From assembly GCA_036346405.1 (NCBI GenBank), contig CM070566.1:55276382-55340381 (forward strand): 64,000 bases of DNA, written 5' to 3'. The position numbers and the translations under genes are program-made. This document shows positions 44,743 to 56,473 of the stretch, in pieces. Position 1 is the first letter of the stretch; the number at the start of each line of letters is the position of its first letter. This stretch comes from Phyllostachys edulis. Its lineage: Eukaryota; Streptophyta; Magnoliopsida; Poales; Poaceae. A model generated the notes under the pieces. It ran no database searches. It saw only the letters and a list, made by a program, of their open reading frames with translations, and was not told the origin of the DNA.

Positions 44743-47700
44743 GAGATAAGCGAAACACCGTCTTCGCCGCCGTCATCGGCGCCCATGAGATGGAAAAAGC
44801 GCCGAGCGAGGCCGCCGCACCATTCACCGCCAGATGGAAGAGGCACCGACAAGGCGCCGTCACCGTTGATGATAATGACACGGAAGTGAGATGGCGAAGG
44901 ACAATCGAAAATGCTGCGGGCGGTGGTCATCCGCGGTCGGTGACTTTGGGGTCCTTTGAGTCCCAAGAGATCGTGGCGAGATTCGGACCATCTGCGGGAT
45001 ACTTGGAATGGAGCAGGTCCCCATCACCACACCAAGGTGGAAGGACGACAAAACAAGCAAAAGCGCTTGTGGATAGAACTTTCGGAGAAGTTCATTATTC
45101 GAAGCGGACATAGCAGCGTCTGACGGACGGCGATGCTCACGATGGATAAATCGTGGAGGACCTTCAAGAGCATTCTTGTCACGAAATGCGTGAACACGGT
45201 CGGGCGCCCTTCGCGAAGTATGGATTCTTGGCGCGGAAGCATGGGGCGCCTTTGTGGCTATGAAGGCGACAACCAAATTTAAGGAGAAAAGTCACGGTGC
45301 ACAAAGCTCTCGGACATGAAACACTCACCCGCCTGATTCGGCACGGCTGGGTACAGGTAAATCGAGGAATGGGCGGTGGAGGAGAACCCGTTCTTGATGT
45401 TCTGAGACCGCGTTCCCTAAAATTTGGTTAAGCGAGGGCAAAAGTCTTGTCTTGAGACGACATCTCTTTCACAAACCAATGAGACCGGAAGTGTCCCAGC
45501 GTGTGGTAAATATGTCGAACTACCTAGTTGTTAATAAGTCCATAACTTCATAGTGTCTATAATAACATGATGACCTCTTGCGGTAACTTGGTGCCCAAGC
45601 TTCCCAAGGCTCCTTCATTGCGAGCGGGGAGAAGGATATACTATCTCGACCCTAGAAACAAGGAGCACGGGTCATACGTGAGGCCTTGGGGTTAACGTGC
45701 CTTGAGTCATGGATTAGCGGACGACTCTTACGCGTATAGGAGTAGGAAGAGATCCAAGGCGAACACGACGACCGGTTGAGTACAGATGCTTCTTGAAAAA
45801 TTTGAAGAAAAGATACTTGACATTGCAAGATCAAATGAATCAACTCTGAGCGATGCAAAGCCGCCTCTGTTAATTTGGGAGCAGTCCTACTCGACGCCGA
45901 GATGGCGTCGCGTCTGCACATAATTACGAACATGGCGGCGTCCAATTACCGATGAAGCGACATCAAGGTAATGTACATCTAGGGAATGCACCAAAGATAG
46001 ACCTATAGGACACCTTAGCTAATTGCGTGTCGTTTTGTAGGAAGGCCTTGCGCAAGCTCCAAGTGAGGATAGTCGGGTCCATTTACATTGAAATTGCTTG
46101 CGAGGATGGTGTATCCATACCGGGGAAGAAGCGATCTGACCGCGGTGTCGAGGTGGTGCGAGGTTACGCCAGGTGGAGGTGGACATGGTAGAAGAACATT
46201 TCATGGCCGTCCGCTGGAGATTCGCCCGGCGAAGAATCGAAACACTAGGGATGCCGTCCACTCTTTTATCCGATGGCCCAAGAAGGATATATACTGGACC
46301 TTGATCTTGCGATCTGGACATGACCATTCCTCTCCAGCGGGACCCTTGATGACTCCACCTCATGTTTCACCTCGAAGCCACCTCTTCAATTCTGTGGAGA
46401 AGGCGCGAAGGAGCGACAAAAAGCGTGCCGCCGTGTCGGTTCCCGAGTCGTCTCACTGGAAGACGCTGCCAATCGCTAAGGCCAAATCAAAATCGACGAA
46501 CATTAAGGTGCCTCCCAAGTCCAGGAAGTCCGCGATATCCGGGAACTACATCATCGGAAAACCGTTGTGCTCAGCCTTGATATTAATGCATCTTTGGATA
46601 TGCTTATCGGGCTTTGCATGCACAGTATGGAGAAGACCCAAAAGAAGGGGTGAGATCTTGGAATCCTTTATCGGATATGAGGAGAAGCATTTCTTCAGCG
46701 GGGCGAGGTGCCGTCGTGGGCTTCAACGACTTATATGACCTATTCAACCTCGTTGGCCTCGGCGCATCGCTTCTCGATGTTGGACAACTGTAAGTCGCGT
46801 ACAATCAAGTTCTACATTCATGTAATCTGATAAATATCACAACTCATTGCTTATGTATAGATACATGATGAAAAATGTCAGGGAATGGAAAGAACCGATG
46901 GGTTTCCTCGACCCACATGTGGTATCGTTGCAAACCATCCAGCGAGACTCATCCTTAGATCGAGAAATACATAACGAGGGCATTGCTTTATCGAGAAGAA
47001 CATGAAGTACATAGTGGTGCCCTACAACCGAGGGTAAGTGTCACTACTTGCTATACAAATTTCATTTGTACTTTATACCGCATGAATACGAACTTAGGTT
47101 TAATGACTATAGCGACATACATGAGTAGGTACCACTAGATCCTTTTAGTTATTATACCCAAGAGGAACCATGTGATATACCTTGATTCCCTAATCCGCAA
47201 CAAGCATGACTTGACGTTCTAAGAGGAATACTCGAGAGGTATGCTCATTTCCTCCATACATAGCTCTATTGTAGTCTTCATTAGTTTGAAATGGCGAGGA
47301 TAACCTTTTAGAATCATGTAGGTGGTTCATCGATTATGTTGCCAACAAAGGAATATCTGATGGAAAAGCGCCCAACTAACATACAAAATGGATTTTTGAT
47401 TTTGCGCTACAACACGATAATCCTATATCATACTTCATAATAGCAGCGTCTCGATGACTATACCTATATATGAATTCTATTTTTGCGATTATGCATGACA
47501 AAAGATGATGAGTTATGTGCAATCTCGTTTGCTATCATATGCAACTAATCCTTAGAGCTAGGAAGAAGGATCCGAGGTTTGTCAATCTCGAAATAATTAT
47601 TTCCTAATTATAAATTTAAATATATATAGCTTACCACTTGACTCTTGCTAGCGACAAGCCTTGGATTTACAATGTGATGGACTCGTTGCGGAAGAGATCA

Positions 47701-47830
47701 AGGACATTCGAGGGAAGCTCTACAACTTTATCAAGTCAGAAATCATTAACGACGACGGAGAGTTTTACTCCATCGCCGACCGAGCATCACCCGCCGACAC
47801 CTCTCCGCGTAAACAATTGACTCAATTGTA
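44743..47830 (+). pseudogene. CACTA second gene with C-terminal Ulp1/C48 protease-like domain
   Basis: In the cleaner second copy the start is ATG 63290 (MAEAPSSPPSSTPQM). Here the ATG is garbled. Conserved blocks in order are: WKDLTKQAK and IELSEKFII near 45030-45090; a middle region with VVGFNDLYDLFNLVGLGASL near 46715-46780; EWKEPMGFLDPHVVSLQTIQ near 46880-46940; a KYIVVPYN block near 47005; and, after an intron, ILLVIIPKRNHVIYLDSLI (47150-47200). The last block is the His/Asp region of the Ulp1-type cysteine protease domain carried by many plant CACTA elements; the codon expected to be HW reads CACTAG here. The Cys-containing motif is not visible. Many frame changes occur. The tail (47640-47820) is a short Ser/Thr-rich exon. 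Confidence 0.65.
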
Positions 47831-48019
47831 ATCCAATTGTAACTATAGCGACAATACTTGAACAAATCGATCTTTTGTAATTTATTTTGAGTAATGATCA
47901 CTTTGAGTTGTCAACAATTGATTATCTGCGATGAATCTATTTTTGTGCATGCTTGTTTTGGAGGGCATAGCTAGCAATTCTGAGGCTAGCCAAAAAAGCA
48001 ACAAAAATGTAGTCGGGGT

Positions 48020-48429
48020 ATAAACTATCACGACGGTTTTTGTTAAAACCGTATGTGAAGAATAATATCACAGACGGTTTCCACTAAAAAAATGCAGTGA
48101 TACGCGAAATATCACTGAGCGGTTCTCAACAAAAACCGTGCATGATACATAAATATCACGAGCGGTTCTAAAAAACCGTGCATGATATTCACGTATCCGA
48201 GCGGTTTTGTTTAGCTTCGTCTGTGATATTCAGCGTATCCTGGCGGTTTTAGTGAAACCGTCTGTCTAACCGAGACGGTTTTAACAAAAACCGTCTGTAA
48301 TAATGCGTATCCTGAGCGGTTTTGAACCGTCTGTGATAACTACTGTTATCACAGACCAACAAATATAGGCGGTTGGAAACCATACGTGATGGCGGTTCGA
48401 ACCGTCGTGATGTGGCTTCTGTAGTAGTG
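48020..48429. repeat. CACTA right subterminal hairpin array and terminus
   Basis: The same GACGGTTTT..AAAACCGTCTGTGATA motifs occur here in many orientations, several corrupted. They end in GGCTTCTGTAGTAGTG, the right terminal inverted repeat. Confidence 0.85.
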
Positions 48430-48432
48430 ATG

Positions 48433-48491
48433 TGTTGACTTACGAAGACAAAGATGGAGATTGGATCTTTGGTCGGTGATGTTCCATGGGA
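48433..48491 (+). pseudogene. Aux/IAA exon 3, part right of the CACTA insertion (domain IV)
   Basis: Joined to 37932-38000 without the transposon and one ATG copy, the frame runs GEYVLTYEDKDGDW, the PB1/domain IV core of Aux/IAA proteins. A one-base frame change follows before VGDVPW, and the exon ends at a donor (TGGGA|GTAAGT). Confidence 0.8.
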
Positions 48492-48637
48492 GTAAGTACA
48501 TTGATCTGATCTAATTACAATAACAACAAACGGAGAAAGGAGAAGTTTAGAGTATAGCTTGAGGCTCTGTAGTGAACTTTTAAAAATTGATCAATTGTAA
48601 GAGTTGGTCGAGAATTTTGCTTTTGAATATTTTACAG

Positions 48638-48675
48638 GATGTGCTTATATGCTTCAAGATAAAATGATCTTGTAT
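48638..48675 (+). pseudogene. Possible Aux/IAA exon 4 remnant
   Basis: After an acceptor TTTTACAG the text begins GATGTGCTTATATGCTTCAA. This could be the decayed start of the last exon, which usually completes VPWE and continues M-F..C-K-R-L. It is short and ambiguous. Confidence 0.25.
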
Positions 48676-48712
48676 TGTAAAGCAGCCATGATTAGAGGAT
48701 CTCTTAAGATTA

Positions 48713-48965
48713 TACCTCCTCCATTCTATTTTACTTGGCGTTTGAGAAAATGTGCAGTCAACCTTTTAAATTGACCACAAATATACATAAATGTATTTAG
48801 ATTTGTCAAATGAAAATGATGCTATTAGATTTGTCATAAAATATATTTCTATATGATTAACCTTTTAAGAATTTGCTAACATATAATTAGAAAAAGCAAT
48901 GGTTAAAGACATGTATTGGAGACCATGTCGATGTCTAAAACAATAAGTCAAAAAGAACGGAGGTA
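48713..48965. mobile_element. Stowaway-type MITE, about 250 bp
   Basis: It starts TACCTCCTCCATTCTATTTT and ends AAAAAGAACGGAGGTA, inverted repeats of the Stowaway type with TA at each edge. The interior is AT-rich and non-coding. Confidence 0.7.
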
Positions 48966-49505
48966 GTGCCAATTTTCCTTAGTAATTGTTTCAATCAGAT
49001 CATAAACTCATAATCATAGTTACCAAAAACACGGTTAAATGCGAGTCACGCTACCGGATTCAGGTTTGTGACTCACCACTTTTTCTTTCCAATTGCCACT
49101 ACTAATACAAACTCTGTACCCTAAACCGGTTCGGGTGAGTATTGCTTGTGTCACTGTGGTATTAGTCTATGATTTCATTAAGTGATCTCTGTATAAATTT
49201 GTGCAAAATTATCATCGAAGGTCTTTCTGTAAACTGATAAATTTCTGGATGTTAACTATCTATGGTACATGTAATGCAAAGAAATGATTGAGTAGTAAAA
49301 GTGGAGATGTTTTTCTCCTTTTGATAGGGCTAGAAGCGAATAACGGTAAAGGTAGGTTAATAAACAAAGGTTGAGAGTAGCCTTGCATGTTTCCAAATTC
49401 AATGGTATATCATTGGTCTTAACATAACTAGCTCAACATTGAAATAATTTAGTGTTTGCGATATTGTTTATTTAAGATCCGTTACAGCTTGCAGACACGC
49501 TACTA

Positions 49506-50670
49506 GTAATTCACACATGTAGATAACAGTGTGGTTATATGCATGCATCCCAAAATTGTACAATTTTTTTCTTTTTGGTGTTGTTCACACTTTTGCCTAG
49601 TTGGATTTGTGAGTGGTTGCTGTTGATGAGGTGAGGTTAGAGGCGCTGAATTCGATCAAGAGGTTAATCCATTTGTTTGTGTTCATTCTTCAAGGACTCT
49701 ATAACAATGTATCATCCTCTGGAAGCGCTAACTAACGTGTTTTGTAGCAATGCTTGCACTAAAATAAAACCTTTACATTAGAAATTTTACGGTACATTCT
49801 ACTAGCGGTATATGGTGGTAGTATAAATCAAATTTGATCATTGATTTGTTAAGGACATAATAGATTTTCTTTGTATTCATAATTTTTCGTGAGGGTATTA
49901 TGGATTTTTCGACTAAAGTTGAAAATATTACTCTTGTGACATGTGATTCCCACATGGGCAATTCTGATTCTACTCTTTTGGGGATTCTACTACTCATACT
50001 ACGGAGATAGTATAACTAAATTCTAACTAATCTGAATTATTAAATCAAAGAGAATAGATGACCCGTGTTAAATTGAGTGTACCGTAAAGAGCTCTTCTAT
50101 TAGGATATTTTTGTTTGTTTTGTGCAGGATTTTTGTTTCGCCCAAAACCGGTTTGGATGTCTAGTTGTAAACAGTCTACTGCATAGACCTGTAACATATG
50201 TGTTTGTCGCAGGCAGAAGCTTGTTGGTGAATGGGTATCGATGTTTTCACTCTTCATCATTCTTTAATTTGCCGGAAGAGATTTGGCTCTCAGTTGATTA
50301 TTATTCTAACAGCTGTGATGGGCGATTTGATTTCGAGGATCAATGGCCCGCATTGTTAATACAGGCTTGCTGGTTGGGCCTGATAAAACAAGCCCAATTC
50401 CTTGGCCCAAAACAGAAAGTGCTGTTGTTATTCATCACATCACTTGCCACCTTGAACCTTCTATTCTCTGTGGACAGCTCCGATCGGCTTAGTCGAGACA
50501 GCTGGCTTGGAGCTTGAAGTTTGAACCACCCTCTTCTTCTTGTGTGTAGGTAGGTGTGCCTCCGCCCACTAGATGTGATGCGACCACCCTTAGCTTGCGT
50601 CACCTTGACATGTTCAGCACGCTTCGCTTTATAAATTATTTCTTGCAAATTATTGTATTACATCAAATCT
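49506..50670. other. Intergenic, no gene seen
   Basis: AT-rich with one longer frame (50122-50517, plus) that shows no recognised domain. Nothing else stands out. Confidence 0.4.
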
Positions 50671-51055
50671 GCACAAGTGCACAAAACTTTTAGTTTGGGT
50701 ATCAAATTAGCATAAAAAATTCTAAAAAAAAATTCTAGATATAATTTATGGTGTTTTGTTCCACCCTTTAAAATTTGAAGTTCAAACTCAAAGTATGTTA
50801 GAAGAAACAAAAAATATAAGTTTACTGTGAATAGTAACATTTGCCTTTTTCTTTTTTCCCTTTGCTTTTGATTTATCATATATCAGAAATTTCTCATTTT
50901 TGTAACTCTCAAAGTGGAATGAGTTTGAACTTGGAATTTCGTATATAAGTAGAGTAGTTTCAGAAGCACATCTACATTTTTTTCAGAATATTTTATGCTA
51001 ATTTGATACCCAAACTAAAAGTTTTTGCATATATGCACCAAATGGTGCTTGTGCA
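50671..51055. mobile_element. MITE with about 50-bp terminal inverted repeats
   Basis: GTGCAC..AAAACTTTTAGTTTGGG then TATCAAATTAGCATAAAA at the left is mirrored at 50990-51055 (TTTTATGCTAATTTGATACC, then CAAACTAAAAGTTTT and GTGCAC). The interior contains ACTGTGAATAGTAAC, common in grass MITEs. No target duplication could be fixed. Confidence 0.7.
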
Positions 51056-51116
51056 CTAGATATCTTCCGTCTTGTTCAAGCCTTCAAAGAAACGTTGCCA
51101 TGGTCACTTCTCAGAC

Positions 51117-51299
51117 TCATGCATGCACACCAGTACAGGTCATGAGCATCCATTGACAAAGAACCTTGGCGAAGCGCTGCAATTTAGTGTGCAAGGTTCT
51201 TGAGTAATATGCTGGAACAAATCTCGTCCAGGGTGTTGTGCATGTCCAACACCTCCTCCAGGGTGTTTTGCATGTCCAGATTGTATACTTTCTTTGCAC
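51117..51299 (-). other. Coding-like fragment with an internal repeat, unrecognised
   Basis: One minus-strand frame reads LDMQNTLEEV then LDMHNTLDEI, a near repeat, then LLKNLAH, a stop, and IAALRQGSLSMDAHDLYW. The DNA repeat is GTCCAACACC/GGGTGTTTTGCATG-like. It looks like a helical gene fragment, but I cannot assign it. Confidence 0.3.
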
Positions 51300-51524
51300 T
51301 AGATATTTGATCTAGCCGTCTCTGTTGTATACTTTCTTTGTTAGGACAAATCCTCTTTGAACTAGATTGCTTTCGATATTGAATAAATTCTCTCCCGAAT
51401 AATATATCTTCTCCATTTGATATTCAGGGTATTACACAATGTCTTATGTACAATACGAATAAGTGCTACTGCTAACCCTTACAGGAAGTGCATGCGAGCT
51501 TATAAGCACGTCCTGAAAATAATG

Positions 51525-51624
51525 NNNNNNNNNNNNNNNNNNNNNNNNNNNNNNNNNNNNNNNNNNNNNNNNNNNNNNNNNNNNNNNNNNNNNNNNNNNN
51601 NNNNNNNNNNNNNNNNNNNNNNNN
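51525..51624. other. Assembly gap (100 Ns)
   Basis: A run of exactly 100 N, the conventional size for a gap of unknown length. The sequence to the right restarts in the middle of a hAT exon already seen at 33132. Confidence 1.
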
Positions 51625-52856
51625 AATCCAACCCTATTTGATCCCCATGGCTCCAAACATAATCAATGCCCTCTACAATTCCAAAACAATGGAGGATGTA
51701 TGATGATCATGTAATAATGAAGCGAGAAGAAACAACACTACAAAAGATGAAAACATATGGAATGTCCAAATCATCATTGATCATTGGCGGGTTTAGTATA
51801 CTAAACCTATCAATGATCAATGATGATTTGGGACATCCATATGTTTTCATCTTTTGTAGTGTTGTTTCTTCCGATATAATGGATGAACACAAGATCATAA
51901 GAAACTATACATCCAAACTAGATGCTTTATGCCTCATTATATGCTTGGATGAACACAAGCGTATCAGTAGCTCAAATTCTGCCTCATTGAACAACCAAAA
52001 TTCTACATCCCAATCTTCTGAAATAATTTGCGGCAGCAAGTGATATAACACATACATCTATATGCTTTCTGTCTCATTGAACAACCAAAATTCTACATCC
52101 CAAGCTATCAATCAATACCTTTAGGCCTAAGTATCCATTGAACTCAACATTGACTTCAAGAATTACAGAGAATTTGAGCTATTGAGCAAAGCAATTACTG
52201 TCATAGATATTTCTCGGCGCGCCCACCATCGGTGCTTGCCTCTGCTTCTCAAAGCCTCGGCGCTATTGTGAGGCCAAGCCTCCATGTGCCGCCCCCCGTT
52301 GGTATCCGCCGATCTTGACCGCCTCCATGCGCCCGTTGAGGAGGTGTGGAGCCGAGCCCGAGCTCGGGAGCTTGGCCGTGAGGATTGATTCAACTTGATA
52401 CGGCCGTGTGCCCACCATCGAACCGCCTGCCGCTTCTCGGCGCGCCCACCATCGGTGCCGCCTCGCTTCTCGGTCGGCCTCGGTGCACCGTTGTGAGGCC
52501 GAGCCTCCATCTATGCTCTGATTGCCGATATCCGCCATTGCATGTCCACGCCCTCCATGCGCCGTTGAGGACGTCGCGGAATCGAGCTCGAGCTCGGATG
52601 AGAGGAGGGAGTTCTTCTTCCGCACCTGCCTACGGTGCCCCCTCGGTCTTTGGACTTGGAGCAAAGAGAACGCCATCAGCGCTGAAAGGCCTTGCCGCTA
52701 TTGCTAGGCGACGAAGAACAAGAAAGGAAGCGACTGGACCGGGCTGGTTTGAAAATGGGCCGAAACATTTGGGCTTTATTCGTAACCTAACCGAGGGGTG
52801 CCGATATAACCGGTAAAACTAGTTTTGGGCGAAAATCGTCGAAAATTAAAACCCTA
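51625..52856 (-). mobile_element. hAT right part, second copy
   Basis: Equivalent of 33132-34402, starting in the BED-finger exon. It ends AAACCCTA at 52856 with CTTCAAGG following (52857-52864). The GC-rich part (52190-52700) lacks many bases present in the first copy. Confidence 0.9.
51723..51871. repeat. Foldback palindrome, second copy
   Basis: Equivalent of 33231-33380. It has a few differences between arms (GCGGG versus CTATC at the centre, one shifted G), which weaken the palindrome here. Confidence 0.85.
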
Positions 52857-53052
52857 CTTCAAGGTTTACTCAGAAGCTGTAAAGTTTAAACTTTGAGCTT
52901 TCATGGTGCTAATTCTTTTGTTTAATCTTGAACTTGGTTGCTTTTACCTCACATTAATATCAAAACCAAATCTTTGGTCGCCTCTATCGAGTCCATTTCT
53001 CGGTCTTGCCTTTGAATTATTGATCGTGAATCGTGATGATGTTCTTGTGCGA

Positions 53053-53284
53053 GGCTCGGGTGGTGGGATGGCCACAACCGCAGACTACCGCAAGAACACT
53101 ATGGCAACCAACCGGTTGAAAAGCAAAGAGATCTTGATGCCAATGCTGTGGGGTAGGGGTTTCAGATGTCAAGGTCAAGATGGATGGTGCCCGATGTCGA
53201 GGAAGGTCGACCTCAAGACTTACAAGAATTACAAGGACATGTCTTTGGCGCTTGAGAAAATGTTCATTGGCTTCAAAGACGCGG
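53053..53284 (+). pseudogene. Aux/IAA degron/PB1 exon, second copy
   Basis: Equivalent of 34598-34825. VVGWPP is present at 53060-53077, followed in a shifted frame by DYRKNTMATN, then MDGA, KVDLKTYKNYKDMSLALEK in its own frame and a GTGAGG donor. Confidence 0.75.
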
Positions 53285-53595
53285 GTGAGGTTTTCGGGTT
53301 CTTTACAAAACGCTATTCTAAGTTGCAATTAAATTTGACCTAGAGTAGTAGAAATGCATCTTTACACATATTTAGTCACCTTTCACAAGTGGTGAGATTG
53401 CCTATTGTAGTGACTTTCATTTTGTGATTGTTCCTTCCTAAATTTGACCTTGCTATTATCTGCAGCTTTGTTTTGCACGATGCCTTTTAAGCATATAGTA
53501 TTTCGGTGGAGTAAAATAAAACGTTGCTTCTAATTTTGGAGCGTTTCTTGTGCTTACTATTGATCGGTGGAGCTACTAATCTATCTATCTATATC

Positions 53596-55130
53596 TATAC
53601 TAATTGCGTGCTCTCCTAGAAGCCTCCATATTAATCCTAGGAGGTAAAAAGGCTAGAAATTCCCACATTAATCGGAGAAAAGAAAAAGGCTAGAAATTCC
53701 ACGTTAATGTGAGAAAAGGAAAAATCCTAACCATCCATAAGAGTTTCTATTAGGCCTGTGTTGCTAATCTTGGCATGACGTAATCCAACAGGAGTTAGTT
53801 ACCTATTCGTTACATCACGTAATGTAATAGGACTGACAATTTTGTTGGTTGTAGAAGCCAGGAGTCAGCAACCTAAACCAAATCGGAAGCTTACAAAAAA
53901 CATACAACGGTGGAGGGAACCTGAACTCCAAATCCGAAACTAACAAAAGCAATAAAATTTGGAAGTTCACTTTTGCCCCCCTCGACTTATGCTCCGGGTC
54001 CGAATAACACCCTCAACTATCTAACACGATTGACAACATGTAATTGGTATCACCAGATCCACCATGAAATATACTTTCATAATATATAATTATTTTGATT
54101 GGAAACAACATATTTTCATAGAAATAGAACTCCGGGTTGCATGCATGGAGCATATTGGTCCGGTACTAAAAACCGAAATATGACTCCATGGACAGCGTAC
54201 TAGATACAAATTACAATTAGGACTTTGTGAACAGCAAAGAATCCCGAAACAATTAGCATCCACATAGAAAAATTGTGAAGCTGTGCATAGATACACGGAT
54301 ATTGAAATCTTGGATCTAAATTTTTATATCAAAATATCTATTATTGCATAATTACAAAAATAAATCTAATTTTCAAATTCATAACTATGGGATTTTAATT
54401 ATTAAAATTATAGATTGCATGTAGTATCGTGATTTGAAGCCCACCATGCCGTGATCAACTCAAAGAAGGTGATAGTCCTATGGTTAGAATTCTAAATTTT
54501 CTTAATATATTATATTACTATTTTCTTGCAAACAATTTTCACAATTAATTTCTAATTACAAATTGATATACTTGGGTATAACAATTGTTTGAATTCACAT
54601 TTGTGAATTTGTATATATTCGTATAACATGATTTTTTTAATTATGAATTCCTAAATATTTTTTTTTCAATATATAAGTATTAGTTTTACATATTCAATGG
54701 AATTACATATGCCTAGACAATAAAATTTTAATTTCAATTTATATATGTTATAATATCACAATTTGTGTACTCCATATATATGTAGATCCATACACTAATA
54801 GTATCTCGTAATTAGGATGCACGTAAATAACAATATTGGTTCTATATTGGGGCCATGAGGCAATAAATTAGAAATCTATACATATACTAATTGGAGGCTC
54901 TCCTAGAATTCCCCATATTAATCCTAAGAGGTAAAAAGGGTAGAAATTCTACATTAATCAAGAAAAAAGAAAAAAGCTAAAAATTCCCACATTAATCATA
55001 CATATACTAATTGAGGCTCTCCTAGAATTCCATATTAATCCTAGGAGGTAAAAAGGGTAGAAATTCCCACATTAATCGAAGAAAAAGAAAAAGGCTAAAA
55101 ATTCCCACATTAATCAGAGAAATCTAACCA
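53596..55130 (+). mobile_element. Helitron 5' ends and AT-rich filler, second copy
   Basis: Equivalent of 35136-36745, including the internally duplicated 5' end (about 54877 and 55000). AT-rich 54310-54860 matches the first copy almost base for base. Confidence 0.75.
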
Positions 55131-55239
55131 TACAATTCAAGCTTGATGGTGCAACCTACGGCTTGGATTTTTTTTTATTCGGCAGCCTACATGGACTCTG
55201 ATTCAAGCTTTCATAAGATCAACAGACTAAAAAGCACGC

Positions 55240-55780
55240 ATGGGTGTGCGTCTGGGGTGGAGTACGCTTTCTTCAATGATTTCCGTATCGTTTGAAACAA
55301 CAACTCCTCAACCTTATCTGCTGAAATATCATGCCCCTCGAGTAATGGTATTGGTATTCGTTCCAGGAGTCCTCCAGTCCAAGACACTTCGCCAATTTGC
55401 CAAGTTTGTTGCATAGACTCGTCGGCGTGTCACGAGTGCACTCATGCAACAAGTTGTACTGCCCAATGGTGCCCGGCCACATTCTGTAGCTACTCGGTGC
55501 CCTGGAAAGCAGCCGGCACGGATCCAGAGACACGATAACATGACGGAGCCGGTGCCATCTTCTAATTCACAAAAATGCATGGTGAAGCCAAAACTGTGGC
55601 CTAGCGTCCAAGAACACATATGTCCATGTCGACCCCAGAGCCCTAAGTAGCCATGTCATATCCAGGAGGAAGGTGGCAGCCAGCAAGATGTAAGTGATAA
55701 CGACATCTACTCTCCTATGGCCGCTTTTATCAGAGAACAAAAATAGCAAGAATGCCGCGACGAAGTACAAAATCATGACT
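55240..55780 (-). pseudogene. DUF4220 gene fragment, second copy
   Basis: Equivalent of 36760-37290 and cleaner in places: GHRRVDVVITYILLAATFLL and DMTWLLRALGSTWTYVFLD at the N-terminal side, and TIGQYNLLHECTRDTPTSL and GLEDSWNEYQYHY later. Frame changes remain. Confidence 0.65.
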
Positions 55781-56405
55781 GTACTAACCTTTATATTGTT
55801 AAACTAATTATTGGTAAATTTATTTTATAAAGTTTGACTCACGAAATGTGTGGGCGCCTTATAAAAAACAAACGGAGGGAGTAAAACTTCTAAGACATAG
55901 AGAAACACCGCTTAAAATATGTAGCCTATCTTGGATGCACCTGTTGATGACTAGTCTCGAATAATAGACTGTTTTAATGTTTATGCTTAATTGCTTATGT
56001 TAGTTCTCATGCAAGAGATTCCAAAATTTTCAGCTCTCATCCTTTTGAATGTGGGGATACCACTTTTGTCATTCCTCAACCTTTGATTAGTAGTAGTGCC
56101 TCATCCCCATGGCTTCCTACATCATTTGATCTTTGGTTAGATTTCTATTTTAAGTAGGCTATTGAAGGGCAAAGCCTATTCCCGCTAACTTATGGCAAAT
56201 CTCGCAAGAGCTTTTTCGTGACTAATTAAGGATCTAAGTTGCACAAAGGTAGATTTGCTTGGATCTAAAATGGAGGACCATACGCTTTTTTTTTATGTCC
56301 CATTCAAGATATATTAGATAACATAAAATAATTATGAAAATAAGATTGTGCCTAGAAGTTTTAGTGTGAGAACGTTCTTTTCATGCTCTGCTTATTTGGC
56401 CACAC

Positions 56406-56473
56406 GGTAGTAGTGTGTCTAATGTCATACTAGGGAAGGATGGTGTGTGCGAATAGAAAGGATGGCGAATATG
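56406..56473 (+). pseudogene. Aux/IAA exon 3 left part, second copy
   Basis: Equivalent of 37932-38000, cut by the CACTA at 56474; the last bases ATG are the target duplication. Confidence 0.7.

Larger units (their letters stand above)
38001..48429 (+). mobile_element. CACTA (En/Spm) transposon, 10.4 kb, with ATG target duplication
   Basis: It starts CACTACTACAAAAGAGGC and ends GGCTTCTGTAGTAGTG, a typical CACTA terminal inverted repeat. It is flanked by ATG at 37998-38000 and 48430-48432, the 3-bp duplication expected for this superfamily. Arrays of short hairpins built from CACAGACGGTT and AACCGTCTGTG lie just inside both ends. It encodes a TNP2-type transposase (39767-42660) and a second gene with a Ulp1/C48 protease-like domain (44743-47830), both on the plus strand. 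It interrupts an Aux/IAA exon. The left 7.4 kb is repeated at 56474-64000. Confidence 0.95.
29466..49505 (+). mobile_element. Candidate composite Helitron carrying fragments of several genes
   Basis: The left end A|TCTCTACTACTTAAAAG at 29466 matches a common grass Helitron 5' end. The right candidate is CGCTACTAG|T at 49505, with an imperfect upstream stem (GTGTTTGC/GCAGACAC). Between them lie pieces of unrelated genes with introns kept: a UGP3-like exon (30030-30414), Aux/IAA exons (30441-30609, 34598-34825, 37932-38000 plus 48433-48491), and a DUF4220 fragment in antisense (36760-37290). hAT and CACTA insertions account for most of the present length; without them it would be near 6.4 kb. 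Gene-fragment capture with introns is characteristic of Helitrons. The 3' end is the weak point. Confidence 0.4.

Noticed and set aside
50122..50517. 131-codon plus-strand frame
   Set aside because: No domain, no promoter or splice context; left as intergenic.
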